The position numbers and the translations under genes are program-made. Below, one piece after another: positions 9,120 to 17,448 of a stretch of 64,000 nt of DNA. The DNA lies in NCBI GenBank assembly GCA_910579425.1, contig CAJTVL010000002.1, forward strand, positions 62,001 through 126,000. The letters are read 5' to 3'. Every line of letters starts with the position of its first letter. Positions within the stretch are counted from its first letter, which is position 1. A model generated the notes under the pieces. The model made no database searches. It had not been told where the DNA came from and saw nothing but the letters and a program-made list of their open reading frames with translations. This stretch comes from an uncultured Lachnospiraceae bacterium (GTDB lineage Bacteria > Bacillota > Clostridia > Lachnospirales > Lachnospiraceae).

Positions 9120-10529
9120 ATGATTAAGGACAATCAGAAATATTTTAATCGATTGCATTTGCTGATGGATGCCGTGGTAGTGGCAGTATCCTATCTGCTT
9201 GCATGGTATATAAAGTTCTGCACCATATTTGCCGATACGGAGCCTGGTGCGGGCGCCTTGGATATGGAGACTTACTTCAGTTTCCTTTATTTTGTGGTGC
9301 CTGAATATATTATCCTTTACTATTTTTTTAATCTGTATGCACCCAAGCGGGCTACCAGACGTAAATATGAGCTGGAAGGGATTATTAAAGCCAACGCTGT
9401 GGGGATCGTCTTTTTTATTGTATTCCTTTATATGATAAAACAGCAGGACTTCTCCCGTTTTATGATGGGGGCCTTTTTTGTGATCAATATCGTCTTTGCC
9501 GCCGTTTATCGCACTTTGATTCGAAACCTGCTGCTCTATTTCCGGAAAAAAGGCTACAATCTAAAATATATTCTTCTGATCGGATATTCGCGTGCGGCGG
9601 AGGAATATATCACCAGGATCAACGCCAATCCCCAGTGGGGGTACGTGGTCCGGGGAATTCTGGATGACCGTATCCCAAGCGGTACGATTTATAAAGGAGT
9701 GAGGGTGGTAGGAAGAATCGCCAATATCCGGTATATCCTTCCCGAAAACAGTCTGGATGAGATCGCAATTACCCTGGCGCTTAAGGATTATGACCGTCTG
9801 GAGGCAATTGTAGATCTCTGTGAAAAATCCGGCGTCCATACAAAGTTTATCCCGGATTACAATTCTCTGGTTCCAAGCCATCCTTATACCGAGGATTTGA
9901 TGGGGCTTCCCGTGATCAATATCCGTTATGTGCCTCTTACCAATACTTTAAACTGGGTGTCCAAGAGGGCGGTTGATATTACGGGAGCTCTTGCAGGAAT
10001 CGTAATATCCTCCCCCATTATGCTTCTGGCGGCTCTTGCGGTGCGTTTTACAAGCAGGGGACCCGTTATCTTTAAGCAGGAGAGAGTAGGGCTCCACAAC
10101 AAAACCTTTCAGATGTACAAGTTCAGGACCATGGAGATGCAGAAGGCTTCCGCTGAGGAGAAAGCCTGGACGGTGAAGGATGATCCAAGAGTCACGGGAA
10201 TAGGGAAGTTTTTAAGGAGTACCAGCCTGGACGAGCTTCCCCAGCTCTTTAATATTTTGGTAGGAGAAATGTCCCTGGTGGGGCCAAGGCCGGAGCGTCC
10301 TCAATTTGTGGAAAAATTTAAAGAAGAAATTCCCCGTTATATGATCAAGCACCAGGTAAGGCCGGGGCTTACGGGGTGGGCCCAGATCAATGGCTATCGG
10401 GGGGATACCTCCATCCGAAAAAGAGTGGAATATGATCTTTATTACATTGAAAACTGGACTATGGGTATGGATTTCAAGATTATGTTTCTTACATTTTTTA
10501 AAGGCTTCATCAACAAAAATGCATATTGA
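9120..10529 (+). CDS. Undecaprenyl-phosphate sugar phosphotransferase (polyprenyl glycosylphosphotransferase)
   Basis: A 469-residue membrane enzyme that starts repeat-unit synthesis by moving a sugar-1-phosphate from a nucleotide sugar to undecaprenyl phosphate. The N-terminal 150 residues hold about four hydrophobic segments. A Rossmann-like 'CoA-binding' domain follows ('YILLIGYSRAAEEYI'). The C-terminal bacterial sugar transferase domain starts near 'SKRAVDITGALAG', with a membrane hairpin and the conserved 'FKQERVG', 'KFRTM', 'STSLDELPQLFNIL', 'MSLVGPRPERP' and 'VRPGLTGWAQINGYRG'. This full-length form is of the WbaP/CpsE class. A second, short transferase lies at 40581, so the chromosome has two priming enzymes within this window. 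The RBS is AGAAGG. Confidence 0.93.
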   Translation: MIKDNQKYFNRLHLLMDAVVVAVSYLLAWYIKFCTIFADTEPGAGALDMETYFSFLYFVVPEYIILYYFFNLYAPKRATRRKYELEGIIKANAVGIVFFIVFLYMIKQQDFSRFMMGAFFVINIVFAAVYRTLIRNLLLYFRKKGYNLKYILLIGYSRAAEEYITRINANPQWGYVVRGILDDRIPSGTIYKGVRVVGRIANIRYILPENSLDEIAITLALKDYDRLEAIVDLCEKSGVHTKFIPDYNSLVPSHPYTEDLMGLPVINIRYVPLTNTLNWVSKRAVDITGALAGIVISSPIMLLAALAVRFTSRGPVIFKQERVGLHNKTFQMYKFRTMEMQKASAEEKAWTVKDDPRVTGIGKFLRSTSLDELPQLFNILVGEMSLVGPRPERPQFVEKFKEEIPRYMIKHQVRPGLTGWAQINGYRGDTSIRKRVEYDLYYIENWTMGMDFKIMFLTFFKGFINKNAY

Positions 10530-10720
10530 GTCCGGTTCCCCGGCAAAAATATTTTTCCATACGAGAAATGCATAGGATTGAATAAATTTACAAATCTTAA
10601 GGATAAATAAATTTGATGGCAGGGGCTTGCTTAAACAGTGGTTTTATGCGAAAATAATATCTTGTGAGAAATCACGGACGATAAGGCCCGAATAAAAAAA
10701 AAAAGGGAGAGATTCATTAT

Positions 10721-11860
10721 ATGGCTACAAGTAAGAAACCCGTTAAGAAAAAACCTGTAAACAGTGCAGGAAATGCAAGTACCAAGAAAAAAGTCCCGGC
10801 ATCAGCCAAAAAGAAGGCAAAGAAAAAACGCTCCAGGATCCTTCTTTTTATCCTGGAAATTTTTGTTTTGCTTATTATGGTAGTGGTTCTTTACAGCGTG
10901 CTGAAAATAGAAAAGGTCGGGAAGGTCAATCTGCCAGCCGAGGAGATTGTGATCAACCCGGAGGTAGAACAGAAGGAAGAAACGGTTTTAAAGGGCTACC
11001 GCAATGTTGCCTTGTTCGGTGTGGACTCAACTTCGGGGGCGCTCACCAAAAACACCAGAAGCGATACCATCATGATTGCATCTGTGAATCTGGATACCGG
11101 CGATTGCAAGCTGGTCAGTGTTTATCGTGATACGTATCTGAATCTGAGCAATGATTCCTATAACAAGTGTAATGCCGCTTATGCCAAGGGTGGTCCCATG
11201 CAGGCCATCAATATGCTGAATATGAATCTGGATATGAATATTACAGATTTCGTGACCGTAGGTTTTGCGGGGCTGAGCGATACCATTGACGCCTTAGGCG
11301 GCGTCATGATTGATGTGGATGATGCGGAACTTTTGCATATCAACAATTATCAGAAGACCATGGCCAAGGATCTGAAAAGGGATTACACACCGGTTAACAG
11401 TACCGGCTACCAGCTTCTGGACGGCCTTCAGGCTACCGCTTACTGCCGGATCCGTTACACGGCAGGAGATGATTTCAAGCGTGCGGAACGTCAAAGAGAG
11501 GTACTTATGGCAGTGGTAGACAAGGCAAAGAGCGCTTCCCCGGCGTCCCTGACGTCTGCCGTGAATGCGATTTTTGATAATGATGAAATTTATACCTCTC
11601 TGGATATTTCCGAGATTCTCGAACTGCTTGGAGATATTGCAAACTATGAAATCGTAGGTCAGGGAGGATTCCCGGAAGAAAGTATGCGTACTACCGGAAC
11701 GATCGGACAGAAGGGAAGCTGTGTGGTGCCGGTATCCCTTGCGGACAACGTGCAGTGGCTTCACGAATTTCTGTTTGATGATGCAGGGTATACACCTTCC
11801 GACGCGGTGCAGCAGTACAGTGAGAAGGTTAAGGCAGATACCTCCCAATACGTAAAATAA
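10721..11860 (+). CDS. LytR-CpsA-Psr (LCP) family glycopolymer ligase
   Basis: A 379-residue membrane-anchored enzyme that transfers undecaprenyl-pyrophosphate-linked wall polymers to peptidoglycan. A lysine-rich cytoplasmic N-terminus is followed by one membrane helix (about residues 38-60). The extracellular LCP domain shows 'NVALFGVDST', 'NTRSDTIMIASVN', 'LVSVYRDTYL' and the later arginine-rich motif 'YCRIRYTAGDDFKRAERQRE'. These Arg/Asp positions bind the pyrophosphate in characterised LCP proteins. Its position after five wall glycosyltransferases and the priming transferase fits attachment of that polymer. The RBS is GGGAGAG. A strong terminator follows at 11871. The 190 bases before it hold no clear promoter. 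Confidence 0.92.
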   Translation: MATSKKPVKKKPVNSAGNASTKKKVPASAKKKAKKKRSRILLFILEIFVLLIMVVVLYSVLKIEKVGKVNLPAEEIVINPEVEQKEETVLKGYRNVALFGVDSTSGALTKNTRSDTIMIASVNLDTGDCKLVSVYRDTYLNLSNDSYNKCNAAYAKGGPMQAINMLNMNLDMNITDFVTVGFAGLSDTIDALGGVMIDVDDAELLHINNYQKTMAKDLKRDYTPVNSTGYQLLDGLQATAYCRIRYTAGDDFKRAERQREVLMAVVDKAKSASPASLTSAVNAIFDNDEIYTSLDISEILELLGDIANYEIVGQGGFPEESMRTTGTIGQKGSCVVPVSLADNVQWLHEFLFDDAGYTPSDAVQQYSEKVKADTSQYVK

Positions 11861-11870
11861 GCAGATTGAT

Positions 11871-11901
11871 AAAAAGGGTCAGCATCGGTTGGCCCTTTTT
11901 T
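11871..11901 (+). terminator. Rho-independent terminator after LCP gene
   Basis: AAAAAGGGTCAG pairs with the reverse complement GTTGGCCCTTTTT (with G-T pairs) around a short loop, ending in six Ts. It starts 10 bases after the LCP stop and lies inside the 5' extension of the next open frame, which helps reject the upstream TTG start there. Confidence 0.8.
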
Positions 11902-11936
11902 ACTCGATTTTGGAAACATGGAATGGAAGAAATAGG

Positions 11937-12860
11937 ATGGATGTAGATGTAATTATCCCGGTTTACAGGCCTACAGAAAAATTTTTGTGTCTGCTGGATT
12001 TACTGGAAAGACAGACACAGCCTGTACACCGTATCATCATAGTGAATACGGAAAAGGAATATTTCGATCAACTGGTAAAGGAAACGGATCTAAGGGAAAA
12101 ATATAAAAATCTGGAGGTCCGGCATATATCAAAAGCGGAGTTTGACCATGGCAAAACAAGAAATTATGGGGTGTCGCTGTCTGAAACTCCTTATTTCATT
12201 ATGATGACGGACGACGCCATACCGGCAGATAAGAGGCTGGTGGAAAGGCTTCTTGCTCCCTTTCAGAAGAACGAAAAAGTGGGAATGAGTTATGCCAGAC
12301 AGGTTCCGGGGGAAGGCTGTGGTTTGCTAGAGAGCTATACCCGCTCTTTTAATTATCCTCAAACCTCCTGTATGAAATCGGCAGAAAATATGAGGGACAT
12401 GGGACTGAAGGCTTTTTTTGCCTCCAATGTGTGCGCTGCCTACCGGAGAGATATTTTTGATGAATTGAAAGGCTTTACAGGCCATACCATATTTAATGAG
12501 GATATGATCTATGCGAGAGGGCTTCTGGATGCCGGCTATCTGATTGCCTACGAGGCCCGGGCGGCAGTGATCCATTCCCATAATTACAGCGCCCTTGGTC
12601 AGTTTAAAAGGAACTTTGATTTGGGAGTTTCCCATGCCCTTCATCCCCAAGTATTTGAAGGGCTGCCTGCAGAGTCGGAGGGGATCCGTCTGGTGAAAAA
12701 AAGCAGTATTTATGTTTTGCGAAAAGGAAAGCCCTGGCTGATTGCAAAGCTTTTCTGGCAGAGCGGATTCAAATATCTGGGATATTTTTTAGGCAGGCGC
12801 TACCGCCTTTGGCCAAAGTCTGTGGTGAAGGCTTTCTCTATGAATAAAGAGTTCTGGTAA
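11937..12860 (+). CDS. Glycosyltransferase family 2 protein (rhamnosyltransferase type)
   Basis: A 307-residue GT2 enzyme. The fold begins immediately ('MDVDVIIPVYRPTEKF'); characteristic are 'EFDHGKTRNYGVSLSETPY' and 'MMTDDAIPADKRLVERL', in which DDA replaces the usual DxD, as in many Firmicutes rhamnosyltransferases. The C-terminal part is basic and amphipathic ('LIAKLFWQSGFKYLGYFLG'), suggesting peripheral membrane binding. The ATG at 11937 is chosen because it follows GGAAGAAA and because an earlier in-frame TTG at 11889 falls inside the terminator of the preceding gene. It is the last glycosyltransferase of the first polysaccharide cluster. The donor sugar is inferred only. Confidence 0.85.
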   Translation: MDVDVIIPVYRPTEKFLCLLDLLERQTQPVHRIIIVNTEKEYFDQLVKETDLREKYKNLEVRHISKAEFDHGKTRNYGVSLSETPYFIMMTDDAIPADKRLVERLLAPFQKNEKVGMSYARQVPGEGCGLLESYTRSFNYPQTSCMKSAENMRDMGLKAFFASNVCAAYRRDIFDELKGFTGHTIFNEDMIYARGLLDAGYLIAYEARAAVIHSHNYSALGQFKRNFDLGVSHALHPQVFEGLPAESEGIRLVKKSSIYVLRKGKPWLIAKLFWQSGFKYLGYFLGRRYRLWPKSVVKAFSMNKEFW

Positions 12861-13035
12861 AAAAGCTGAAAATAACAGAATTAACAAATTTTTGTCACAA
12901 AATGAACACAAATAAGGCCTATACTTAGGCTCATAAACGAAAGAGAGATAAGGCGGAGGCCGGATAATCACCGGACTGCTGCAGGAGGGGCGGCCTGTAA
13001 GGCTGCAGACGAAGAAAGGAAGAGAGGGAATCGCC

Positions 13036-14547
13036 ATGTATGAAAATAATTATCCAAACAGCTATCACAACCCGGATGGGAACTCTTTGGGAGAGCAGAA
13101 TAATATGAATAACAATAGTTATGCGACTGGAAACTCCAGCACTTATCAGTATGGAACCGGCGGGAGCTTCAGTCAGGGAACCTATTACAACGGCTCGGGC
13201 CGGGAAACAGGTTCCGGCAGCAATTTTGGAAAAAACGGAAAGGGACATAAGGCCGGAACGGGTAAAAAGGTTGCTATAGCTACCTGCTGCGGATTGTGTT
13301 TCGGTATTTTTGCGGGGCTTGGATTTCAGGCAGTGGATTCGGCCACAGATTTCCTGAAGGATAAGGTGCAAAAGACAGAGGGAAGTGCAGCAGGCGGGAG
13401 CACTCAGGCCGCTGAGAATACGGATGCCGTTCAGGACAGCACGGAGCTTCTTTACAGCGGGCTCAGCGAGGAAGAGGTAAAGGCCATCGAAGAACTGATT
13501 AATAAGCAGACGGTGCATACTACGGTGACGGATGTGACCGAAGTGGTTAAACAGGTAATGCCCTCTGTAGTGTCTGTGAATAACAAGTATATCGAGAGAA
13601 TGACCTTTTTCGGGCAGGATTTCAGTCAGGAGGTCGGCGGTTCCGGGTCGGGGATCATTGTGGGAAAGAATGATACGGAGCTTTTGCTGGTGACCAATTA
13701 TCATGTGGTGGAATCGGCGGAAGAGTTGACGGTACAATTTGTGGACGGTACGCAGTCGCAGGCTCAGATCAAGGGACTGGATGCCGACAAGGATTTAGCG
13801 GTGATTGCAGTGCAGCTTACAGATATTGAAGGGGATACTATGAACCAGATCGCCATAGCTAAGCTGGGAAGCTCGGAGGAGCTTACAGTGGGGGAACCGG
13901 TGATTGCCATCGGGAATGCGCTGGGCTACGGACAGTCGGTAACCACCGGCGTGATCAGCGCCCTTGACAGAGCCATCCAGACCACGGCAACCCAGAGTCA
14001 GAGCCCGGTGCAGAACGAGGATATGGAGATTAATACCTTTATTCAGACAGATGCCGCCATCAATCCCGGTAACTCCGGTGGAGCCCTGCTCAACAGCAAG
14101 GGCGAGGTGATCGGCATCAATTCCAGCAAAATCGGCGGTTCTACAATAGAAGGCATGGGCTATGCCATTCCCATCTCCGACGCAAGGCCGATTATTGAAG
14201 ACCTGATGACGAAGCAGACAAGGCTTAAGGTGGCCGAGGAGGACAGAGGGTATCTGGGAATTACGGGAGTGGATGTGACGTCGGATTCCGTCCAGCTCTA
14301 TGGTCTGCCCAGAGGAGTCTATGTTTCCAGTGTGACTGACGGCTCAGGCGCTGCCCAGGCCGGCCTTGTAAGAGGCGATATTATCACGGCGATTAACGGG
14401 GAAGAAGTTTCCTCCATGGTTGAGCTGAAAGAGGAGCTTGCCTATTATGCGGCAGGAACGACGGTGGAACTCACGATTATGCAGGGAAGCCCTACGGGCT
14501 ATCAGGCTAAGACGGTTTCGCTTACTCTGGGGAGGAGTACGCAGTAG
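13036..14547 (+). CDS. htrA: HtrA/DegP-type membrane serine protease with PDZ domain
   Basis: A 503-residue quality-control protease facing the cell exterior. The first 75 residues are rich in Asn, Gly, Ser and Tyr and presumably cytoplasmic. One membrane helix follows ('VAIATCCGLCFGIFAGLGF', about residues 77-95). The trypsin-like domain has the full triad: His223 in 'TNYHVV', Asp253 in 'DKDLAVI' and Ser347 in 'PGNSGGALL'. A single PDZ domain ends the protein ('GYLGITGVDV', 'GLVRGDIITAINGEEV'). This is the usual Gram-positive layout with one PDZ domain. The leader (12861-13035) has a TATACT at 12920-12925 but no -35 at normal spacing, so its regulation is unclear. A PrcB-like lipoprotein follows and may share its function. 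Confidence 0.94.
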   Translation: MYENNYPNSYHNPDGNSLGEQNNMNNNSYATGNSSTYQYGTGGSFSQGTYYNGSGRETGSGSNFGKNGKGHKAGTGKKVAIATCCGLCFGIFAGLGFQAVDSATDFLKDKVQKTEGSAAGGSTQAAENTDAVQDSTELLYSGLSEEEVKAIEELINKQTVHTTVTDVTEVVKQVMPSVVSVNNKYIERMTFFGQDFSQEVGGSGSGIIVGKNDTELLLVTNYHVVESAEELTVQFVDGTQSQAQIKGLDADKDLAVIAVQLTDIEGDTMNQIAIAKLGSSEELTVGEPVIAIGNALGYGQSVTTGVISALDRAIQTTATQSQSPVQNEDMEINTFIQTDAAINPGNSGGALLNSKGEVIGINSSKIGGSTIEGMGYAIPISDARPIIEDLMTKQTRLKVAEEDRGYLGITGVDVTSDSVQLYGLPRGVYVSSVTDGSGAAQAGLVRGDIITAINGEEVSSMVELKEELAYYAAGTTVELTIMQGSPTGYQAKTVSLTLGRSTQ

Positions 14548-14609
14548 GAAATGGGATTTCCCGTGCATTCTTTTTCCTGCTCCCTCATAAAATGTGAAAA
14601 AGAGCGGAT

Positions 14610-14640
14610 GCTGTCCGGAGAACAAAAATGACCGGACAGC
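14610..14640 (+). repeat. Inverted repeat directly before the PrcB-like gene
   Basis: GCTGTCCGG (14610-14618) and CCGGACAGC (14632-14640) form a perfect 9-bp stem with a 13-base loop. There is no T run, so it is not an obvious terminator. The RBS AGAAAGG starts at the base after the stem, so folding could affect translation of the lipoprotein gene. Confidence 0.5.
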
Positions 14641-14654
14641 AGAAAGGCACGGGC

Positions 14655-15098
14655 ATGAAAATAAGAAAGAACGATGTAAGAGCTGTCAGATGGGGAATCT
14701 GCCTGCTGGCGGCTGCGCTGCTTTGTACCTTCACAGGCTGTGCAGCTAAAAAAAGAGATACCCTGGAAAAGATAAAAGATTTGGAATTTACTGTACTGGC
14801 CGATGAAAATATTCCGGAGGAGCTTAAAAGTGTGATAGAAGAAAAGAAAGGAAATGCCTTTAAGGTCACCTTTCAGGATAATGGATTTCTCTATATCTGC
14901 ATTGGCTATGGGGAGCAGGTAAGCGGCGGCTACAGTATTGCGGTGAACGATCTGTATCTTACGGAAAACGCCATATATGTGGATACCACCCTTCTCGGAC
15001 CGCAGCCCGGGGATACTGCGGTGAAGAAGGATACCCCTTCCTATCCGTATATTGTGCTTAAGACGGAGTTTCTGGATAAGCCGGTGGTATTTAATTAA
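14655..15098 (+). CDS. PrcB-like lipoprotein (protease complex subunit family)
   Basis: A 147-residue predicted lipoprotein: hydrophobic signal segment and a lipobox ending at Cys29 ('TFTGC'). The mature part has the pattern of the PrcB C-terminal domain ('FTVLADENIPEELKSVIEEK', 'SGGYSIAVNDLYLTENAIYV', 'YPYIVLKTE'). In spirochaetes PrcB is an accessory subunit of a surface protease complex; here the gene follows htrA by about 107 bases, so a role next to HtrA is plausible but inferred. ATG 14655 is preferred over 14628 because AGAAAGG lies seven bases before it. A terminator follows at 15130. Confidence 0.75.
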   Translation: MKIRKNDVRAVRWGICLLAAALLCTFTGCAAKKRDTLEKIKDLEFTVLADENIPEELKSVIEEKKGNAFKVTFQDNGFLYICIGYGEQVSGGYSIAVNDLYLTENAIYVDTTLLGPQPGDTAVKKDTPSYPYIVLKTEFLDKPVVFN

Positions 15099-15129
15099 AA
15101 GGATGAATTTCACAGTGCGATGTTTACGG

Positions 15130-15162
15130 CAGGGCGGATAATTTCCGCTCTGTTTTTCTTTT
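15130..15162 (+). terminator. Rho-independent terminator after PrcB-like gene
   Basis: A nine-base-pair stem (CAGGGCGGA 15130-15138 with TCCGCTCTG 15144-15152, one G-T pair), loop of five bases, then TTTTTCTTTT. Confidence 0.8.
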
Positions 15163-15186
15163 CGGCGAAATAAAAAATTTGGCTAC

Positions 15187-15204
15187 AGAATGCGTTTGCA
15201 TTCT
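15187..15204. promoter_or_regulatory. Operator-like dyad over the -35 of the glycosidase promoter
   Basis: AGAATGC (15187-15193) and GCATTCT (15198-15204) are perfect inverted repeats separated by GTTT. The right arm overlaps the -35 hexamer of the GH3 promoter, a position suited to a repressor. LacI-type control would fit a glycosidase operon, but no regulator gene is adjacent. Confidence 0.5.
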
Positions 15205-15223
15205 ATCTGAAATATGTTATGAT
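15195..15223 (+). promoter_or_regulatory. Promoter of the GH3-GH27 operon
   Basis: TTTGCA (15195-15200), 17 bases, TATGAT (15218-15223), with extended TGT before the -10. The transcript would start about 50 bases before the GH3 ATG. Confidence 0.65.
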
Positions 15224-15281
15224 TTGGATAAATTGTACGGATTGCCAGGAAGGGAAGTGCCGGGAAAGAGAGGAAAGAGAA

Positions 15282-17411
15282 ATGAGTAAATATCGTGAGC
15301 GTGCCGCTGCTCTGGTGGCGAAGATGACGTTGGAGGAAAAGGTGAGCCAGACCCTGTATAATGCCCCGGCTATAGAGCGCCTGGGGATTTCCGCCTATAA
15401 CTGGTGGAATGAGGCGCTGCATGGAGTGGCAAGAGCGGGAACGGCTACCGTGTTTCCCCAGGCCATCGGCGTGGCGGCTTCCTTTGACGAGGAGCTGGTG
15501 GGAAAAATGGCGGAGGTGATCGCCACGGAAGCCAGAGCCAAGTATAATGTGCAAAAAAAGGCAGAGGACAGGGATATTTATAAGGGGTTGACCTTCTGGT
15601 CCCCCAATGTGAACATATTCCGGGATCCGCGCTGGGGACGGGGACAGGAGACCTACGGGGAAGACCCTTATCTCAGCGGAAGACTGGGTGTGCGTTTTGT
15701 GAAGGGACTGCAGGAGGAAAAGGAGGGCTTTATCAAAGCGGCAGCCTGTGCCAAGCATTTTGCCGTTCATTCGGGGCCGGAGAAGCAGCGACACTCTTTT
15801 GACGCCCGGGTTTCCAGGCAGGATTTGTATGAGACCTATCTGCCGGCTTTTAAGGCCTGTGTGCAGGAGGCCGGGGTGGAGGCTGTGATGGGGGCTTACA
15901 ACCGTACCAACGGCGAACCCTGCTGCGGAAGCAAAACCCTGCTGATCGACATTCTGAGAAAAGAGTGGGGATTTGAAGGCCATGTGGTCAGCGACTGCTG
16001 GGCCATCAACGATTTCCATGCTCATCATAAAATTACAAAAACACCGCTGGAATCCGCAGCTATGGCAATGAATAACGGGTGTGATGTTAACTGCGGCTGC
16101 ATGTTTCCCAATCTGAGGGATGCGGTAAAGGGCGGTTATGTGGAGGAAGCGCGCCTGGACGAGGCAGTGACAAACCTTATGGAATGCCGGATGAAGCTGG
16201 GAATGTTTGAGGAAGAAGGAACCGTACCTTTTGATGTCATCGGATATGAGCAGGTGGACACGGCAGAAAATAAGAGCCTGAATCTGGAGATTTCCAGAAA
16301 AAGCCTTGTGCTTTTAAAGAATCAGGATAATCTGCTTCCTCTGGATCTGACCGGGATCAAGTCCATCGGTGTGATCGGGCCGAATGCAGATTCCAGAAAG
16401 GCCCTGGTGGGAAATTATGAAGGAACCGCCTCCCGGTATGTGACGGTTCTGGAGGGAATTGAGGATTATGTGGGAGAGCGGGCGCGTGTTTATTACTCGG
16501 AAGGGTGTCATCTTTATCAGGACAGGACAAGCAATCTGGCGCAGGAAAATGACAGAATGTCGGAGGTTAAGGCGGTGTGCAGCGTCAGCGATGTGATTGT
16601 GGCGGTGCTTGGCCTGGATTCCTCTGTTGAAGGAGAGGAGGGAGATACCGGCAATGAATTTGCCAGCGGAGATAAGCTGGATTTGAAATTCCCCGGTCTG
16701 CAGTCTGAGATTCTGCGTGCCGCCTATGAGAGCGGCAAGCCGGTGATCCTGGTGTCCATGACAGGCTCGGCCATGGAACTTGACTGGGAGGATTCCCACA
16801 TTCCTGCCATTATCCAGGCATGGTATCCCGGCGCCGCAGGGGGCAGGGCTGTAGCGGAACTGATTTTTGGTGCATACAGCCCGGAGGGAAAGCTGCCTGT
16901 GACCTTTTACCGTACCACACAGGAGCTTCCGGATTTTACAGACTATGCGATGAAGGACAGAACCTATCGCTATATGAAGCAGGAAGCGCTCTATCCCTTT
17001 GGCTTTGGGCTTTCCTATACCTCCTTTGAGATGAAAGGGACAGAAGCCGATTCTGACAGGGTTACGGCCAAAGGAGAGGTTACAATCCGTACTTCCATAA
17101 AGAATACAGGTGTTATGGAAAGCGGAGAGACGATTCAGGTCTATGTGAAGGCGCTTCGGGAGGGAACGCCGAATGCTCAATTGAAGGGGCTGAAAAAGGT
17201 GCATTTGCAGCCCGGGGAAGAAAAGCAGGTGGAGATCACTCTGAAAAGTCAGGCATTCGGCCTTTACAATGTTGAGGGAGAGTTTCTGGTAGAAAAGGGC
17301 GAATATGCGGTTTATGTGGGGATGCAGCAGCCGGATGCAAGAAGCGCCTCACTGACAGGAAGGGAAACGGCTTGCCTTAAAGTTATGGCAGAGGAAACCT
17401 TTAGGATTTAA
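15282..17411 (+). CDS. Glycoside hydrolase family 3 (beta-xylosidase/beta-glucosidase type)
   Basis: A 709-residue retaining exo-glycosidase. The N-terminal TIM barrel shows 'NWWNEALHGVARAG', 'RDPRWGRGQETYGEDPYL', 'KHFAVHSGPEKQRHSFDA' and the nucleophile Asp238 in 'VVSDCWAI'. The second domain has 'GLDSSVEGEEGDTGNEFAS', whose glutamates include the likely acid/base. A fibronectin-III-like domain closes the protein ('IKNTGVMESGETIQVYV'). The wording is nearest to GH3 beta-xylosidases, with beta-glucosidase possible. No signal peptide is present, so it acts on imported oligosaccharides. ATG 15282 follows AGGAAAGAG and is preferred over 15219. It is co-transcribed with a GH27 enzyme 37 bases on. 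Confidence 0.92.
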   Translation: MSKYRERAAALVAKMTLEEKVSQTLYNAPAIERLGISAYNWWNEALHGVARAGTATVFPQAIGVAASFDEELVGKMAEVIATEARAKYNVQKKAEDRDIYKGLTFWSPNVNIFRDPRWGRGQETYGEDPYLSGRLGVRFVKGLQEEKEGFIKAAACAKHFAVHSGPEKQRHSFDARVSRQDLYETYLPAFKACVQEAGVEAVMGAYNRTNGEPCCGSKTLLIDILRKEWGFEGHVVSDCWAINDFHAHHKITKTPLESAAMAMNNGCDVNCGCMFPNLRDAVKGGYVEEARLDEAVTNLMECRMKLGMFEEEGTVPFDVIGYEQVDTAENKSLNLEISRKSLVLLKNQDNLLPLDLTGIKSIGVIGPNADSRKALVGNYEGTASRYVTVLEGIEDYVGERARVYYSEGCHLYQDRTSNLAQENDRMSEVKAVCSVSDVIVAVLGLDSSVEGEEGDTGNEFASGDKLDLKFPGLQSEILRAAYESGKPVILVSMTGSAMELDWEDSHIPAIIQAWYPGAAGGRAVAELIFGAYSPEGKLPVTFYRTTQELPDFTDYAMKDRTYRYMKQEALYPFGFGLSYTSFEMKGTEADSDRVTAKGEVTIRTSIKNTGVMESGETIQVYVKALREGTPNAQLKGLKKVHLQPGEEKQVEITLKSQAFGLYNVEGEFLVEKGEYAVYVGMQQPDARSASLTGRETACLKVMAEETFRI

Positions 17412-17448
17412 TGAACTTTGTATTTCGGGAAGGAGAAAGGATAAAGAG

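Noticed and set aside
10531..10560. CCGG-TTCC-CCGG hairpin after the long sugar transferase as terminator
   Set aside because: Only four base pairs and an A/T tail without a proper T run.
12892..12925. TTGTCA and TATACT as htrA promoter
   Set aside because: The spacer would be 22 bases and no other -35 fits the TATACT.
14547..14575. GGAAAT-GGG-ATTTCC hairpin after htrA as terminator
   Set aside because: The stem is six pairs with a three-base loop and the T run starts eight bases later; too weak to call.
15183..17204. Long minus-strand frames opposite the GH3 gene
   Set aside because: The GH3 frame is complete with catalytic residues; antisense frames lack start signals and domains.
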